Assembly: GCA_905234205.1 (NCBI GenBank)
Contig: CAJOGG010000041.1
Span: 5,846-21,165 of the forward strand
Reading direction: 5' to 3'
Origin: an uncultured Synergistales bacterium
Lineage (GTDB): Bacteria; Synergistota; Synergistia; Synergistales; Aminobacteriaceae
Length of the DNA: 15,320 nucleotides
Below are positions 14,706-15,320 of the stretch, in pieces. The notes under the pieces were generated by a model that ran no database searches, was not told the origin of the DNA, and saw only the letters and a list, made by a program, of their open reading frames with translations. Position numbers and translations under genes: made by a program. The first letter of the stretch is position 1; the number at the start of each line of letters is the position of its first letter.

Positions 14706-14736
14706 ATGTTACACTTTAAACTTTACTTGAGGTCAA
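14706..14736 (-). promoter_or_regulatory. MerR-family-type promoter with 19-bp spacer and operator dyad, for the flavodoxin operon
   Basis: On the minus strand, TTGACC (-35, 14731-14736) and TAACAT (-10, 14706-14711) are separated by exactly 19 bp. The spacer carries an imperfect inverted repeat (ACCTCAAGTA and AGTTTAAAGT, one base apart). This fits the known pattern of MerR-family promoters such as those of the NmlR/AdhR group, where the regulator twists the over-long spacer. Such promoters often drive flavodoxins, dehydrogenases and aldo-keto reductases. No MerR gene is in the window. Confidence 0.62.
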
Positions 14737-14757
14737 GGAAAATATTATGAGTCAAGG
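14728..14757. repeat. Imperfect direct repeat in the flavodoxin-dehydratase intergenic region
   Basis: TGAGGTCAAGG (14728-14738) and TGAGTCAAGG (14748-14757) are near-identical boxes starting 20 bp apart, about two helical turns. The first overlaps the -35 element of the flavodoxin promoter. They may be regulator boxes acting on one or both of the divergent genes. The repeat is short, so chance cannot be excluded. Confidence 0.4.
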
Positions 14758-14816
14758 CGTTTTGCTGTATACTTATAAAATTAACATTGAATTTGATTAT
14801 GAAGGATAAAGATATT

Positions 14817-15320
14817 ATGTTGACATTAGATAAAGTTTATCACGCTGCATATATATTAAGAGAGTGTGCTAGAAAAACTGATTTAATAGCTTCACCAAAC
14901 TTGAGCGAAAATCATAACCTTTATCTCAAGACGGAGAATTTACAAGTTACGGGTAGCTTTAAGCTAAGAGGCGCTTACTATAAAATTTCGCAGTTATCTG
15001 ACGAGGAGAAGGCTAAGGGTATAGTCGCGTGTAGTGCCGGGAATCATGCCCAAGGAGTCGCTATGGCCGCAACTCGTAAGGGTATAACTTCCACAATTTG
15101 TATGCCTGATAGTGCTCCGGTCATGAAGGTTGAAAGCACTCGCAGACTCGGCGCTAATATCGAACTTGTTAAGGGCGCTTATGATGATGCACATGATAGA
15201 GCAGTTGAACTCGTTGAACAAACTGGCGCAACTTTCATTCACCCTTATGATGATGATTTCGTGATAGCGGGCCAAGCAACTATAGGGCTTGAGATTCTCG
15301 ATCAACTTGAAGACGTCGAA
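14817..15320 (+). CDS. Threonine/serine dehydratase (PLP, fold type II), N-terminal part (runs off right edge)
   Basis: The first 168 residues of a cytoplasmic PLP enzyme that deaminates threonine to 2-oxobutyrate (or serine to pyruvate). The PLP lysine is Lys49 in VTGSFKLRGA, and the phosphate-binding loop is CSAGNHAQGVA at 72-82. MPDSAPVMKVESTRRLGA (96-113) and HPYDDDFVIAGQATIGLEI (142-160) are typical of IlvA/TdcB. The C-terminal part is missing, so the presence or absence of the regulatory ACT-type domain, which distinguishes biosynthetic from catabolic forms, cannot be seen. The start is ATG 14817 with GAAGGA (14801-14806) upstream; an in-frame ATG at 14799 would put that ribosome binding site in the gene. 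No convincing -35 box accompanies TATACT/TATAAA at 14768-14779. It fits the amino-acid catabolism theme. Confidence 0.93.
   Translation, partial: MLTLDKVYHAAYILRECARKTDLIASPNLSENHNLYLKTENLQVTGSFKLRGAYYKISQLSDEEKAKGIVACSAGNHAQGVAMAATRKGITSTICMPDSAPVMKVESTRRLGANIELVKGAYDDAHDRAVELVEQTGATFIHPYDDDFVIAGQATIGLEILDQLEDVE

Noticed and set aside
14667..14816. Riboswitch or small RNA in the flavodoxin-dehydratase gap
   Set aside because: The gap is only about 145 nt, shared by two divergent promoters, with no stable stem or T-run beyond the MerR-type dyad.

Overview
The window is a gene-dense stretch of an AT-leaning bacterial chromosome. It probably comes from an anaerobic, amino-acid-fermenting, diderm-like bacterium. 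The signs are an indolepyruvate:ferredoxin oxidoreductase gene (iorA), an AGCS amino-acid symporter, gamma-glutamyltransferase, a P1-family peptidase, a threonine dehydratase, and a set of exported envelope enzymes. Synergistota or a related lineage would fit, but I infer this from gene content only and hold it loosely. TTG start codons behind good ribosome binding sites are common. I see no tRNA, rRNA, CRISPR array, insertion sequence or phage gene, and no gap without a gene longer than about 150 bases.

Layout. (1) 1-882, minus: the N-terminal half of iorA, running off the left edge. (2) 1030-7282, plus: a tightly packed six-gene run, probably one operon. It encodes an exported M48 metalloprotease, an unrecognised tryptophan-rich secreted protein with a serine-rich tail, a TPR-like cytoplasmic protein, a Lon-like ATP-dependent protease, an endonuclease III homologue and a YkuD-type L,D-transpeptidase-like protein. 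A hairpin at 7297-7326 closes it and probably serves both strands. (3) 9713-7334, minus: a homocysteine S-methyltransferase gene that is frameshifted by an apparent net 23-nt deletion, followed directly by an AGCS sodium:amino-acid symporter. (4) 9800-10887, plus: two overlapping short CHR (chromate-transporter family) genes that look like a heteromeric pair. (5) 14671-10873, minus: flavodoxin (C-terminally short), P1-family peptidase, gamma-glutamyltransferase, then a strong terminator, then a Vat-type acetyltransferase whose 3' end overlaps the second CHR gene by 15 bp. The promoter in front of the flavodoxin has the 19-bp spacer and imperfect dyad typical of MerR-family regulation. (6) 14817-15320, plus: the N-terminal part of a threonine/serine dehydratase, running off the right edge.

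How the genes fit together. Much of the window concerns amino-acid and peptide catabolism: iorA for aromatic 2-oxo acids, the AGCS carrier for uptake, GGT and the P1 peptidase for gamma-glutamyl compounds or peptides, and the dehydratase for Thr/Ser. The plus-strand operon combines exported and cytoplasmic proteolysis with cell-wall and DNA-repair functions. Its unrecognised Trp-rich secreted protein and TPR protein sit between two proteases and are the best candidates for something undescribed. The clearest anomalies are the broken methyltransferase gene, the terminator placed directly in front of the vat ribosome binding site, and the MerR-type promoter with no regulator gene nearby.
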